Positions 24,175 to 32,120 of a stretch of DNA of 32,230 nucleotides are shown in pieces. Position numbers and translations under genes: made by a program. The notes beneath the pieces are model-generated. The model saw only the letters and a program-made list of their open reading frames with translations, made no database searches and was not told where the DNA came from. The stretch is from Desulfobulbus sp. (lineage in GTDB: Bacteria; Desulfobacterota; Desulfobulbia; Desulfobulbales; Desulfobulbaceae). The DNA lies in the NCBI GenBank assembly GCA_028684915.1, contig JAQUEZ010000064.1:1-32230 (forward strand), written 5' to 3'. Every line of letters starts with the position of its first letter. The first letter of the stretch is position 1.

Positions 24175-25245
24175 ATGAAACAAGAAGAGCAACTGACAGG
24201 TAAACGACTGGTCGCCAGCAACGAGGGTGCAGAGGATCTCGGCCTCGGGGTTGAGATTCGTCCGCGCCGCCTTGACGATTATATCGGTCAGGAGCAGGTC
24301 AAGCAGAGCTTGCGGGTCTTTATCCAGGCCGCCCGCCAGCGCGGCGAACCCTTGGATCATGTGCTTTTTCATGGGTTTCCCGGTCTCGGTAAGACCACCA
24401 TGGCCTACATCATTGCCAACGAGATGGGCGCGGGAATCAAAGTCACCTCTGGACCGGTTATTGAACGTCCCGGCGATTTGGCTGCTATTCTTACCAGCCT
24501 TCAGGCCGGTGATGTGCTGTTCATCGACGAGATTCACCGCCTCAATCATGTGGTGGAAGAGATCCTCTACCCGGCAATGGAGGACTATCAGCTCGACCTG
24601 GTGATCGGCCAGGGGCCGGGAGCCAGGTCGGTGAAGATGGATCTGCCCAGGTTCACTCTGGTGGGCGCCACCACCCGCACCGGCCTGCTGACGCCGCCGT
24701 TGCGGGATCGTTTCGGGGTCATCCTTCGTCTGGAATATTACAGTCCCGAGGAACTGGTGTCTATTATCCAGCGTACCGCCCGCCTGTTCAATATGGCAAT
24801 TGACCATGAAGGGGCAATGGAACTCGGACGTCGTTCCCGGGGTACGCCCCGTATCGCCAATCGCCTGCTGCGTCGGGTCCGCGATTTCTCTGAGGTCGGT
24901 GGCCATCAGGTGGTCACGCGTGAGGTGGCCGATGCTGCCCTGAGTATGCTCAACGTTGATCCGTTAGGTCTTGATGAGATGGACCGCCGCATCCTGCTTA
25001 CCCTGATCGAAAAGTTCCAGGGAGGCCCCATTGGCTTGGAAACCCTTTCCACGGCTGTCTGCGAAGAAAAAAACACCCTGGAAGATGTCTACGAGCCCTT
25101 TCTGATTCAATCCGGCTTTCTCATCCGTACCCCCCGTGGGCGCATGGCAACGCCAGCGGCCTATGAACATTTCCAGTTGCCCTTGTCCACCGCATCCTCT
25201 CCGCAGCAACCCGGTATTTTTGATCTCAGCGGTCGAAAAATCTGA
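24175..25245 (+). CDS. ruvB: Holliday junction branch migration DNA helicase RuvB
   Basis: RuvB is the AAA+ motor that drives branch migration with RuvA. The 356-residue protein has the RuvB start region ([17 protein letters not shown] at 28-40), Walker A GFPGLGKT at 67-74, Walker B FIDEIHRL at 116-123, sensor 1 GATT and the arginine-finger segment LRDRFGV. A C-terminal winged helix follows ([19 protein letters not shown]). Walker A differs from the near-universal GPPGLGKT by Pro to Phe at the second position, a change that does not remove the lysine or glycines. It begins 35 bp after ruvA and ends the housekeeping run. Confidence 0.97.
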   Translation: MKQEEQLTGKRLVASNEGAEDLGLGVEIRPRRLDDYIGQEQVKQSLRVFIQAARQRGEPLDHVLFHGFPGLGKTTMAYIIANEMGAGIKVTSGPVIERPGDLAAILTSLQAGDVLFIDEIHRLNHVVEEILYPAMEDYQLDLVIGQGPGARSVKMDLPRFTLVGATTRTGLLTPPLRDRFGVILRLEYYSPEELVSIIQRTARLFNMAIDHEGAMELGRRSRGTPRIANRLLRRVRDFSEVGGHQVVTREVADAALSMLNVDPLGLDEMDRRILLTLIEKFQGGPIGLETLSTAVCEEKNTLEDVYEPFLIQSGFLIRTPRGRMATPAAYEHFQLPLSTASSPQQPGIFDLSGRKI

Positions 25246-25362
25246 GGTCTGCAAGGTCCTCCCCACCACCCCCTGGTGACGGGCCAACGCCTGCTGTTTT
25301 GGTAAAAAACACGAAAAAAGCCTTTCCCACTCCATCACTTCCTGTTTGTATGGCCCGTGCTT

Positions 25363-25392
25363 GTCGTTCTCGTCAAAACCCCAGAGAACGAC
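25363..25392 (+). terminator. Hairpin downstream of ruvB, possible terminator
   Basis: GTCGTTCTC (25363-25371) and GAGAACGAC (25384-25392) form a perfect 9-bp stem with a 12-nt loop. T-runs begin about 14 nt later (TTTTTT, then GATTTTT), further than in a classical terminator, so the terminator role is uncertain. The stem closely resembles the one in the gspD leader at 11272. Confidence 0.4.
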
Positions 25393-25573
25393 GCTTCTTG
25401 CTTCCTTTTTTCTGATTTTTCGACATTATTTTTTTGTCCTCGGGTCTTTGCTGCGCCATCATGTTTAGTTTTTTGGGGTAAGACTATGATCAGGGGCTCT
25501 GTTTCCGTTGGCAAAAAAAATCACCGCCCATAAGCTGCTTAGCCACCATTGCTTAAAATCAGTGTTCAAGAGC

Positions 25574-25602
25574 TTGATTTTTCTTGGAGAAACCTTTTTA
25601 AT
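25574..25602 (+). promoter_or_regulatory. Weak sigma-70-like promoter candidate for the envelope operon
   Basis: TTGATT (25574-25579) and TTTAAT (25597-25602) are 17 bp apart in AT-rich DNA about 265 bp upstream of the SUMF1-domain gene. If used, the transcript would include the 127-bp palindromic repeat in its leader. Seen by eye only; AT-rich DNA yields such matches easily. Confidence 0.25.
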
Positions 25603-25683
25603 CCCTACACATTCGTTTTTTTTCGTGTTGCCTGCCACTTCGTCGGCAGAGGGATGTATCTATTTTTTATCCTTGTTATCGTT

Positions 25684-25810
25684 GATGGCGTCGTAAAAAC
25701 TTCGATCTACTGCGTCGCAGCGTTTTTTCCGACGCTCGACATACCTTATGTATGTCTTCGAGCCGGGAAAAACACTGTTCCTTGTCTATCTGTGTTTTTA
25801 GCGAGCCATC
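25684..25810. repeat. 127-bp palindromic dispersed-type repeat (GATGGCGTCGTAAAAA ... TTTTTAGCGAGCCATC)
   Basis: The outer ends are inverted copies: GATGGC-GTCG-TAAAAAC on the left and, read on the other strand, GATGGC-TCGC-TAAAAAC on the right. Inside lie further nested inverted pairs (GTTTTTTCC...GCTCG against GCCGGGAAAAAC-type sequence) and a core stem GACATAC (25738-25744) with GTATGTC (25750-25756). The whole can fold as one long imperfect cruciform. One end recurs at 11201. Long palindromes with the same GATGGCGTCGTAAAAA end are, as I recall, frequent in Desulfobacterota genomes, perhaps as non-autonomous mobile elements. Confidence 0.65.
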
Positions 25811-25868
25811 TCTTAGAGTGTGATGGATTTTTACGAGTCCACCATCGTTCAGGAGAGAATCTGTTCCC

Positions 25869-27473
25869 ATGGTCCTGATACGCTTTTTCGTCAACATGTT
25901 GATGTTGTTGTTGATTTTCGCTACGCATGGCGTGTGCCTGGCAGAGGCCCCGGCCGGCAATCCCCAACCTTTGAATGATGACGTTATCCTTCCCATGCCG
26001 GGCACACGCACCCTAGCTCTGAGACCGGTTTGCATAGGTGAAGGCAGCGGTTCCTATGCATGGAAACGGTTTCGGGTGGGTGATCCCTCAGGGGGCTATA
26101 AAGAGTCGCCCACCGGGGTAGCGCTCGGAGGCGCGTTCAGGGTGGGGCAATCCTCACAGGAAGACTGGTGCTATTACATCGGTAAGTATGAAATAACTGA
26201 GGACCAGGTGTTTGCAGTGCTGCAGGCTCCAAAAGAGTATGAGAACAGCCCGTTTCCGGTGCGCGATCTCTCCTGGTTTGATGCCGAGGATTTTCTCCGT
26301 AAATATAATGAATGGCTCTATGCCAATGCGGCCAAGGAGGTCCCGGCCTACGGTGGGATGCCCGGATTTCTGCGTCTGCCCACCGAACTCGAGTGGGAAT
26401 TTGCCGCCAGAGGCGGTAGTGCGGTGGAGAGTGCCGCATTTGATCGCAAGTTGCCCTATCCAAGCGATCAGCTTGCCGAGTACGAGTGGTTTTCCGGGCC
26501 CAAATCTTCGCATAACAAGGTCAAAAAGATTGGGCTGCTCAAAGCCAACGTCTTGGGGCTCCATGACATGCTCGGCAATGTGGCCGAGATGACCGGAACA
26601 CTCTATCAGGTCGAGTATTATCAGGGCCGCAGTGGCGGCTATGTGGCCAAAGGCGGACATTACCTTACCGATGCGGCGCAGTTGCGTTCCTCTCTGCGCA
26701 CCGAGCAGGAATTTTATGCCCTGGATAATAAAACCAAGTCGGTTGTTCCGGCCAAAAAACAGACCCTGGGGTTTCGACCGGTGCTCTCATCCCTCGTCTT
26801 TCCCAATCGCGAGGTCAGCAATCGCATGAGCGGTGACTGGGAGAGCTACCGCCAGGGCGCGGCCCAGACTCTGCCAGCGGCGGTTTCAACCAGTGCCACT
26901 AGCACCAAAACCCAGGTATCGGGATCCGATGCCGATACCCATCTCAAACGATTGAAAGATGAACTGGCCCGGGGCGGATCTGTGGCCCCTCCAGTGCAGC
27001 AGGAACTAGAGCTGTTGGCCGCATCGCTTGCCGACATTCAGTTCACCATCAAGCAGGCGGAGCAGGATTCGGCGTATTCTTGGGTCAAGATCGGTGGCGA
27101 ACAGGCTTTTTTTATCACCAAGGAGGCACGTAAGCTGCCGATCCTGGAAAAGCTGATTCAATCGGCCCTCAGCTCGGGACGTAGCGAAATTGCCACCAAA
27201 TATAGGGAGCGTGAGGCAGAGATCCGGCAGAATATCGATCAGGCTATGTCCTCCTATACCGAATCCATCCGTCAGCTTGGCACGGTCTCACCACCGGCTG
27301 TCCAGGGCGGGTTTGGACGTTATACACAATTCCTGACTCAACGCAATGCGCAGGCGCAGAGTAAGCTCTTAGAGGTGGTCCGCCAGCAGGCGGAGGAGTA
27401 TCTCAAGGTCAAACGAACCGATGACGAGTTGTGGAAAAAGCAACTTTTTGATTGGAGTAGTAACCAGCAGTAA
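25869..27473 (+). CDS. Secreted SUMF1/FGE-fold protein with C-terminal coiled coil (TagR-like)
   Basis: The 534-residue protein has a signal peptide (about 1-26, ending CLAEA). Residues 65-306 are a formylglycine-generating-enzyme/SUMF1 fold, shown by YYIGKYEITEDQVF, VRDLSWFDAEDFLRKYN, RLPTELEWEFAARGG (169-183), NVLGLHDMLGNVAEM (227-241) and GFRPVL (301-306). The paired active-site cysteines of true FGE enzymes are absent where expected (AKGGHYLTDAAQLRSSLR, 260-277), so it is probably a binding rather than catalytic module, like TagR of the Pseudomonas threonine-phosphorylation pathway. Residues 355-530 are mainly helical and partly coiled coil. AGGAG lies 13 nt before the ATG. It heads a six-gene run of envelope proteins. 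Confidence 0.82.
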   Translation: MVLIRFFVNMLMLLLIFATHGVCLAEAPAGNPQPLNDDVILPMPGTRTLALRPVCIGEGSGSYAWKRFRVGDPSGGYKESPTGVALGGAFRVGQSSQEDWCYYIGKYEITEDQVFAVLQAPKEYENSPFPVRDLSWFDAEDFLRKYNEWLYANAAKEVPAYGGMPGFLRLPTELEWEFAARGGSAVESAAFDRKLPYPSDQLAEYEWFSGPKSSHNKVKKIGLLKANVLGLHDMLGNVAEMTGTLYQVEYYQGRSGGYVAKGGHYLTDAAQLRSSLRTEQEFYALDNKTKSVVPAKKQTLGFRPVLSSLVFPNREVSNRMSGDWESYRQGAAQTLPAAVSTSATSTKTQVSGSDADTHLKRLKDELARGGSVAPPVQQELELLAASLADIQFTIKQAEQDSAYSWVKIGGEQAFFITKEARKLPILEKLIQSALSSGRSEIATKYREREAEIRQNIDQAMSSYTESIRQLGTVSPPAVQGGFGRYTQFLTQRNAQAQSKLLEVVRQQAEEYLKVKRTDDELWKKQLFDWSSNQQ

Positions 27474-27548
27474 CCAAGGGGGATTGCGACTGTTGTCCCG
27501 GTGTGGGATCAGGACGCTGAGGGTGTTTGAGTGATTAGAGGAGCGATT

Positions 27549-28220
27549 ATGAGAGGGAAGAGCGCAGTATTGGTAGTGATGTTGTGTGCGGTGTTGGCCA
27601 TGAGCGGGTGTTCCAACATCAAAGACGATGGAACCCGGACCCGGGCCGAGGGTGCGGGCACCGGTGCGGTCATCGGCGCCGTTGCCGGAGGTCTGCTCGG
27701 TCAGATCATTGGTGGCGATACCAAGGCTACCTTGGTGGGCGCTGCGATCGGTGCTGCGGTCGGTGGAGCTGGTGGCTATGCCTATGGCGATCATGTGGCC
27801 AGCCAAAAAAATAAATATGCCCAGGAAGAGGACTGGTTAGATGCCTGTATTGCCCAGGCCCGGCAGAAAAACCAGGAGATGGTCGCCTATAATCAGGACT
27901 TGAGGCAACAGATTCACACCTTGAAACGAGAAACCGCGGCCTTGAGGAAACAGTACAAGAATAAAAAGACCCAAGTGGCCAAGCTCAAGGATAAAAAGGC
28001 GTCCACTGATTCCCTCTTGGAAGCAGCTAACAAGGAACTGGCCTCGGCAAAGCAGGAGCTTGAAGCGCAAAAATCGGTGAAGGCCGAGGCGAAGAAATCC
28101 GGTAAAGGAGATTTTGTTGTGACCCTGGACAGCGAAATCACCCAGCTGAAGAGCAACATCAAAGAGCTTGAGAAACGGACTGAAGAGTTAGCTTCAATGT
28201 CGGCAAGCATGTCGGTTTAA
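27549..28220 (+). CDS. Glycine-zipper lipoprotein with long coiled coil
   Basis: The start is ATG 27549, preceded by GAGGAG; an in-frame GTG at 27531 is less likely. The 223-residue protein has a lipoprotein signal with lipobox MSGC (Cys21, followed by Ser). Residues 35-82 are a glycine-zipper membrane-associating segment with repeated GxxxG spacing (GAGTGAVIGAVAGGLLGQ and GAAIGAAVGGAGG). Residues 95-220 are Lys/Glu/Gln-rich with heptad character, a predicted coiled coil. Such proteins sit in the outer membrane facing the periplasm. No enzymatic domain is seen. It lies 75 bp after the SUMF1-domain gene and 12 bp before the next lipoprotein gene. Confidence 0.82.
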   Translation: MRGKSAVLVVMLCAVLAMSGCSNIKDDGTRTRAEGAGTGAVIGAVAGGLLGQIIGGDTKATLVGAAIGAAVGGAGGYAYGDHVASQKNKYAQEEDWLDACIAQARQKNQEMVAYNQDLRQQIHTLKRETAALRKQYKNKKTQVAKLKDKKASTDSLLEAANKELASAKQELEAQKSVKAEAKKSGKGDFVVTLDSEITQLKSNIKELEKRTEELASMSASMSV

Positions 28221-28232
28221 GGAGGGCAATCA

Positions 28233-28727
28233 ATGAAAGGAAGTACATCACTGGTAATAACCGGCGGTTTGATTTTTCTCCTTGGTGGCTGTGCCGGGCA
28301 GACTACCGATCCCCACCAGGGCGGTCTATTTAGCTACAATCCTCAGGCCTATGAGCACCGGTTGCAGGATCGGCGGGAGAATCTCTCCCAGGTTGAACAG
28401 GACAATCGGAACGCAGAAGCCGAATCAACCACACTGGAATCGGAACGGGCTTCGCGCCAGAAAGAAAAGGCGGCCCTGCAGCGTCAGGTGCGCAAGCTTT
28501 CGTCTTCGATCACCAAGTTGGAAAAGGACATCAAACTTCAACGGACCAAGAGTTCGGTACAGCAAAAGGAGCAACAGCGAATCCTTGGCGAGCTTGCCAG
28601 GCTGAAGACTGCCTCGCGTAACACCGACAATATCGAAGATCCGGAGGAAAAACGGTTGGAACTCAAACGATTGCAACAGCGTCGTGACCAGTTGGAAAAA
28701 GAGGCGGCCAGCCTGATGCGGCTCTGA
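28233..28727 (+). CDS. Small coiled-coil lipoprotein
   Basis: A 164-residue protein with lipobox LGGC (Cys20, followed by Ala) after a short hydrophobic signal. A consensus AAGGAGG ribosome binding site spans the end of the preceding gene. Residues 45-160 are highly charged with heptad spacing (EQDNRNAEAESTTLESERASR onward), predicted to form one long coiled coil. No recognised family. It may pair with the upstream glycine-zipper lipoprotein, since both carry coiled coils and are adjacent. TagQ, the lipoprotein of the TagQRST pathway, is a positional analogue, but no sequence likeness is claimed. Confidence 0.78.
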   Translation: MKGSTSLVITGGLIFLLGGCAGQTTDPHQGGLFSYNPQAYEHRLQDRRENLSQVEQDNRNAEAESTTLESERASRQKEKAALQRQVRKLSSSITKLEKDIKLQRTKSSVQQKEQQRILGELARLKTASRNTDNIEDPEEKRLELKRLQQRRDQLEKEAASLMRL

Positions 28728-28739
28728 TCCGGCACCATC

Positions 28740-29921
28740 GTGTCACTGCCAACCGCTTTGCATGACCCGAGACTGCAGCCCTATCGGACAGGTCTCTGGG
28801 AACGGTCTTGGGTCTTTGCGCTGATTTTTTCCCTGATTATCTGGTTTTGTTCTCCGGTGATGGCCGTGGAGAGGGGCCTGGCGGATGATCAGTTGCGACT
28901 GCTTAATGAAGCCGTTGCTCAAATCCGAACTCATGCCCTGAACCTTCCCGCTTCACCCCGGAGGATAGGTGACGATATACTCCGGGCCTATACCCGTTCT
29001 CTTGATCCCTATTCTGATTACCTGACCACCCGCGAATATGCGGCCTTTCTTGAGTCGACCAGTTCGGATTACTTCGGGGTGCAGATGGATCTGCAGGAAA
29101 AAAACGGCATGTTGCGGCTCTATCCTTTTAAGGGAGGGATGGCGGAGAAGAGCGGCATTCGGGCTGGCGATGAGTTGCTGGCAGTCAACGGAGCCCCGGT
29201 CTACGGCCAGTCTATCTATGTGGTGGGCTCGCAGATTCGCGGGGAAGAAGGGACCTCTCTACAGCTGACCCTGCGTACGGGCCAGGCACTGGCCCGCTCC
29301 TTAAGCCTGCGGCGCTCAATGGCCCATTATCAGTCGGTGCTTTGGCACCCAGGCCCAGGCGCACACCTGATTGAGATCACCCGTTTTACCCGGGATACAG
29401 CTGAGCAGTTGCGGCGAATATTAGTGCAGATCCATGGGGATAAACTGGTGCTCCTTGACCTGCGCGGCAACCAGGGCGGAAGCCTGATTGATGCGCGGAC
29501 CTGTGCTGATTTTTTTGTCGAACAGGGGCGTGTTCTTTTTCGCCTGCGTGATCGCGAGGGTGAACGGGTTATTACTGCTGAGCAGCCAGCTTTGCTGCAT
29601 AATTCCGTGGTGGTGTTACAGGATGGGGCGACCGCCAGTGCAGCCGAAGCCTTTATTCTTGCCCTGAGAGCGGGCCGTCGGGGCACTTCGGCCGGCGAAA
29701 CCAGTTACGGTAAGGGGCTTGCCCAACGCTTTCTCCCCCTGGCCGATGGCTCTGCCCTGCGTCTGACCTATGCCGAGATTCTGGCCCCTGATAGGAGCAG
29801 CTATCATGGCCGTGGGCTCAATCCGGAGCGGATTTTACCCCGGCAATTGGTGGAGGCAGATTTGACAAACAGTAAGGAAATGAAGAGCCTGCTCAAGTTT
29901 TTGCAGGTCACAGCGAACTGA
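28740..29921 (+). CDS. S41 family carboxy-terminal processing peptidase with PDZ domain
   Basis: An exported serine protease of 393 residues. A hydrophobic segment at 24-42 (ending SPVMA) acts as signal peptide or anchor. The N-terminal helical region contains SLDPYSDYLT, then a PDZ domain (about 110-185, YFGVQMDLQEKNG and IRAGDELLAVNG). The catalytic domain has LLDLRGNQGG (238-247), nucleophile Ser300 in QDGATASAAEAF and general base Lys325 in TSYGKG, 25 residues apart as in Tsp/CtpA enzymes. These proteases trim or degrade periplasmic proteins from the C-terminus. The start is GTG 28740 with no clear ribosome binding site, 12 bp after the previous gene. The usual product is shorter than Tsp and close to CtpA types. 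Confidence 0.9.
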   Translation: MSLPTALHDPRLQPYRTGLWERSWVFALIFSLIIWFCSPVMAVERGLADDQLRLLNEAVAQIRTHALNLPASPRRIGDDILRAYTRSLDPYSDYLTTREYAAFLESTSSDYFGVQMDLQEKNGMLRLYPFKGGMAEKSGIRAGDELLAVNGAPVYGQSIYVVGSQIRGEEGTSLQLTLRTGQALARSLSLRRSMAHYQSVLWHPGPGAHLIEITRFTRDTAEQLRRILVQIHGDKLVLLDLRGNQGGSLIDARTCADFFVEQGRVLFRLRDREGERVITAEQPALLHNSVVVLQDGATASAAEAFILALRAGRRGTSAGETSYGKGLAQRFLPLADGSALRLTYAEILAPDRSSYHGRGLNPERILPRQLVEADLTNSKEMKSLLKFLQVTAN

Positions 29922-29937
29922 ATTAGGAGGGAAATTC

Positions 29938-32115
29938 ATGCGAACATTAACCGTTGGTCGGGCATTGTGCCTGCTGATATCGGCCGCATTGATGGTGGCC
30001 GTTTCAGCCTGGTCGGAGACGAATGCTGCCCAGGAAAAACGAAATCCGCTCAAGATCGAGGGCAAGGAGTCTTTGCCGCTGCGGGTCTTGTCCCGAGCCT
30101 TTTCCAAGGTGTACAAGGCCCCGGATGTCAACAGCGGCACGGTTGCCGAAAATGTGCCTGCCTTTCAGAGCTATTTTGTCTACAGCAAAAAAGGCACAGC
30201 CAGCGATCTGGACGAACAGGTCTGGTACGAAGTTGGCTCCGATAATCGGGGCACGGTGCTGGGGTGGATGTCCTCGGATGATGTTTTTGAGTGGAAACAG
30301 ACCATGTGCCTTTCCTATACGCATCCTGAGGGCCGTTATCCGGTGCTGATGTTTGATAAAAAGGCGGAGCTTGAAAAGGTGACCGCCCTGGGGCCGGAGC
30401 AGCGCAAAGAAGCTGTGGAAAAATACTACATCGATATAGCCATGGGCGATGTGCCCCAGGATTTTCCTATTGTTACTGTTGAACCCAAGAAAGCCGTGGA
30501 TATTACCAAGGAGTTCTATCTGCTGCCGATTCTTCAGTTCGATGAAATAGAGCTCGATAACCGCGAGGCACGTCTCTTGAAGCTGGCTGCTGTAACCGGT
30601 GAAGAGGCAGACGCCAGAACGAGCTCCGACATCCGCAAAAATAAAGCGTATCTCCAAGAGGCAGTGCAGGACAGCAGTAGCGTCAGTGCAGCAACCCTGG
30701 AAAAACTGGGGGTGGATATTGTCTGGGTTATGGATACCACCAACTCGATGATGCCCTATATCACTCAGACCCTCAAAGTTGTGGAGGAAGCCTCCAAACG
30801 AATTTCTGCCAATGCCGATTTGGCCAAGGCGGTCAAGTTTGGTGTCTGGGGCTATCGCGACTCCATGTCGATCCCGGATATTGGCTATAACGTCAAAAAT
30901 TATACCCCGCAGTTGCAGAGTATTGATCAGTTTGTCTCCAGCTTGAAAACCGTGGATGTTACCACCGCCGGGTCCCAGGGCTATGCTGAAGACGTCTTTT
31001 CCGGGATCAACGGGGCAGTGGATGAGACAGCCTGGACCCCGAATGCGATCCGTTTCGTGATCCTGGTTGGTGACGCCCCGGCCCATGAAACCGGTCACAA
31101 GTGGAATGCCTCCGGACAGAGCCAGTCTACCCTGCGGGCGATTGCCGATGATCGTAACATCACCCTCATTGCCATTCACATCAAAGATCCCAAGGCTGAA
31201 CAGTACCTTGCCACCGCTGAAGAGCAGTTCCGAACCCTGAGCACCAATCCGGGAGCAAAAGGCGGCCCAACCTATTATGCCACCTCTTCCGAGGATCTGG
31301 CTGGGTTTGAACAGGTGACCAAGGGGGTGACCGATTCGATTATTGGTTTGATGGAAAAGGTCTACCTGGAGAAGAACAAGGCTCTCGCGGCCGCCCCCTC
31401 TGCGGCAGCCGCAGCGCCAACGGCCAAGGGCTCGGATTTTGATGTACCGGCCCAGTCCACAGCTCCAGCTGCTGCACAAAACAGTGTTAACTTGGATTTG
31501 TTTGAAGCACCACAACCGACAACCGCCGCCGCAAATACCACTCCAAAAAAAGGTGGGCAGAGCAAAGCCGATGCGGCCCTCAAGGCAGCCTTTGTCCAGT
31601 GGATCGGCTCCCAGGCCGGGGCCCAGGCGCCGCGCGATGTTGTGGCCTGGGTCACTGACAAGGATCTGTTGACCACCGATATTCAGTCCCTTGAGGTACG
31701 GTTGTTGATCAACAAACAGCAGCTCGATTCTCTGCGGGAAACTCTGAAAACCATCCTTGCTGCCGGCCGTAAAGGGCAGATCAGCGGCGAAGACTTTTTC
31801 GCCTCCCTGCAGGCAGCCGCTGCCACCACCGCTCGCGATCCGGAGATGATCAAACGATCAAAATCCCTAGCTAAAAGTGGTTTGGTACCCGAATTTTTGG
31901 TTGGGCTCCCCTACAAAAGCCGGATCATGGATATGACCAACGAGTTATGGAACAGTTGGTCGGTGGACGAGCAGGATATGTTTCTTGCTGACCTTGAGGC
32001 ACGAATCATGGCCTATGAGACCATTCATGACGGCCCCGAAGGCTGGGTACAACTCAACAAGAGCGATGATCCCAGCGAGTATGTCTATCCGATCAGCCTG
32101 GAGCTGTTGCCGTAA
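29938..32115 (+). CDS. Exported VWA-domain protein with SH3-like N-terminal domain
   Basis: The 725-residue protein has a signal peptide (about 1-31) and an SH3b-like domain (about 45-125: LPLRVLSRAFSKVYKAP, WYEVGSDNRGTVLGWMSSDDVFEW). A helical linker precedes a VWA domain at about 258-440 with a MIDAS motif DTTNS at 266-270, a DxTxS variant of the usual DxSxS, and FVILVGDAPAHETGH. An Ala/Pro-rich linker (about 465-535) follows, then a mixed C-terminal domain. The SH3-like plus VWA arrangement recalls the C-terminal part of PpkA-type kinases, here without kinase or obvious membrane anchor. It probably mediates metal-dependent protein contacts in the periplasm. A TAGGAGGGA ribosome binding site precedes the ATG. 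Confidence 0.85.
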   Translation: MRTLTVGRALCLLISAALMVAVSAWSETNAAQEKRNPLKIEGKESLPLRVLSRAFSKVYKAPDVNSGTVAENVPAFQSYFVYSKKGTASDLDEQVWYEVGSDNRGTVLGWMSSDDVFEWKQTMCLSYTHPEGRYPVLMFDKKAELEKVTALGPEQRKEAVEKYYIDIAMGDVPQDFPIVTVEPKKAVDITKEFYLLPILQFDEIELDNREARLLKLAAVTGEEADARTSSDIRKNKAYLQEAVQDSSSVSAATLEKLGVDIVWVMDTTNSMMPYITQTLKVVEEASKRISANADLAKAVKFGVWGYRDSMSIPDIGYNVKNYTPQLQSIDQFVSSLKTVDVTTAGSQGYAEDVFSGINGAVDETAWTPNAIRFVILVGDAPAHETGHKWNASGQSQSTLRAIADDRNITLIAIHIKDPKAEQYLATAEEQFRTLSTNPGAKGGPTYYATSSEDLAGFEQVTKGVTDSIIGLMEKVYLEKNKALAAAPSAAAAAPTAKGSDFDVPAQSTAPAAAQNSVNLDLFEAPQPTTAAANTTPKKGGQSKADAALKAAFVQWIGSQAGAQAPRDVVAWVTDKDLLTTDIQSLEVRLLINKQQLDSLRETLKTILAAGRKGQISGEDFFASLQAAAATTARDPEMIKRSKSLAKSGLVPEFLVGLPYKSRIMDMTNELWNSWSVDEQDMFLADLEARIMAYETIHDGPEGWVQLNKSDDPSEYVYPISLELLP

Positions 32116-32120
32116 TTTTT

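Larger units (their letters stand above)
25246..25868. other. Gene-free spacer between ruvB and the envelope operon
   Basis: About 620 bp without a convincing gene. It holds a 9-bp hairpin soon after ruvB, a T-rich stretch, a weak promoter-like pair and a 127-bp palindromic repeat just before the SUMF1-domain gene. Short open frames at 25508-25696 and 25549-25878 encode phenylalanine- and serine-rich peptides with no ribosome binding site or domain. The base composition is clearly more T-rich than the flanking genes. Confidence 0.7.

Noticed and set aside
25508..25878. Short open frames (25508-25696 and 25549-25878) in the ruvB-SUMF1 spacer
   Set aside because: Phe/Ser-rich composition from T-rich DNA, no ribosome binding site, and one runs through the palindromic repeat.
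25869..27473. Active formylglycine-generating enzyme (sulfatase maturation)
   Set aside because: No active-site cysteine pair and no sulfatase gene nearby.
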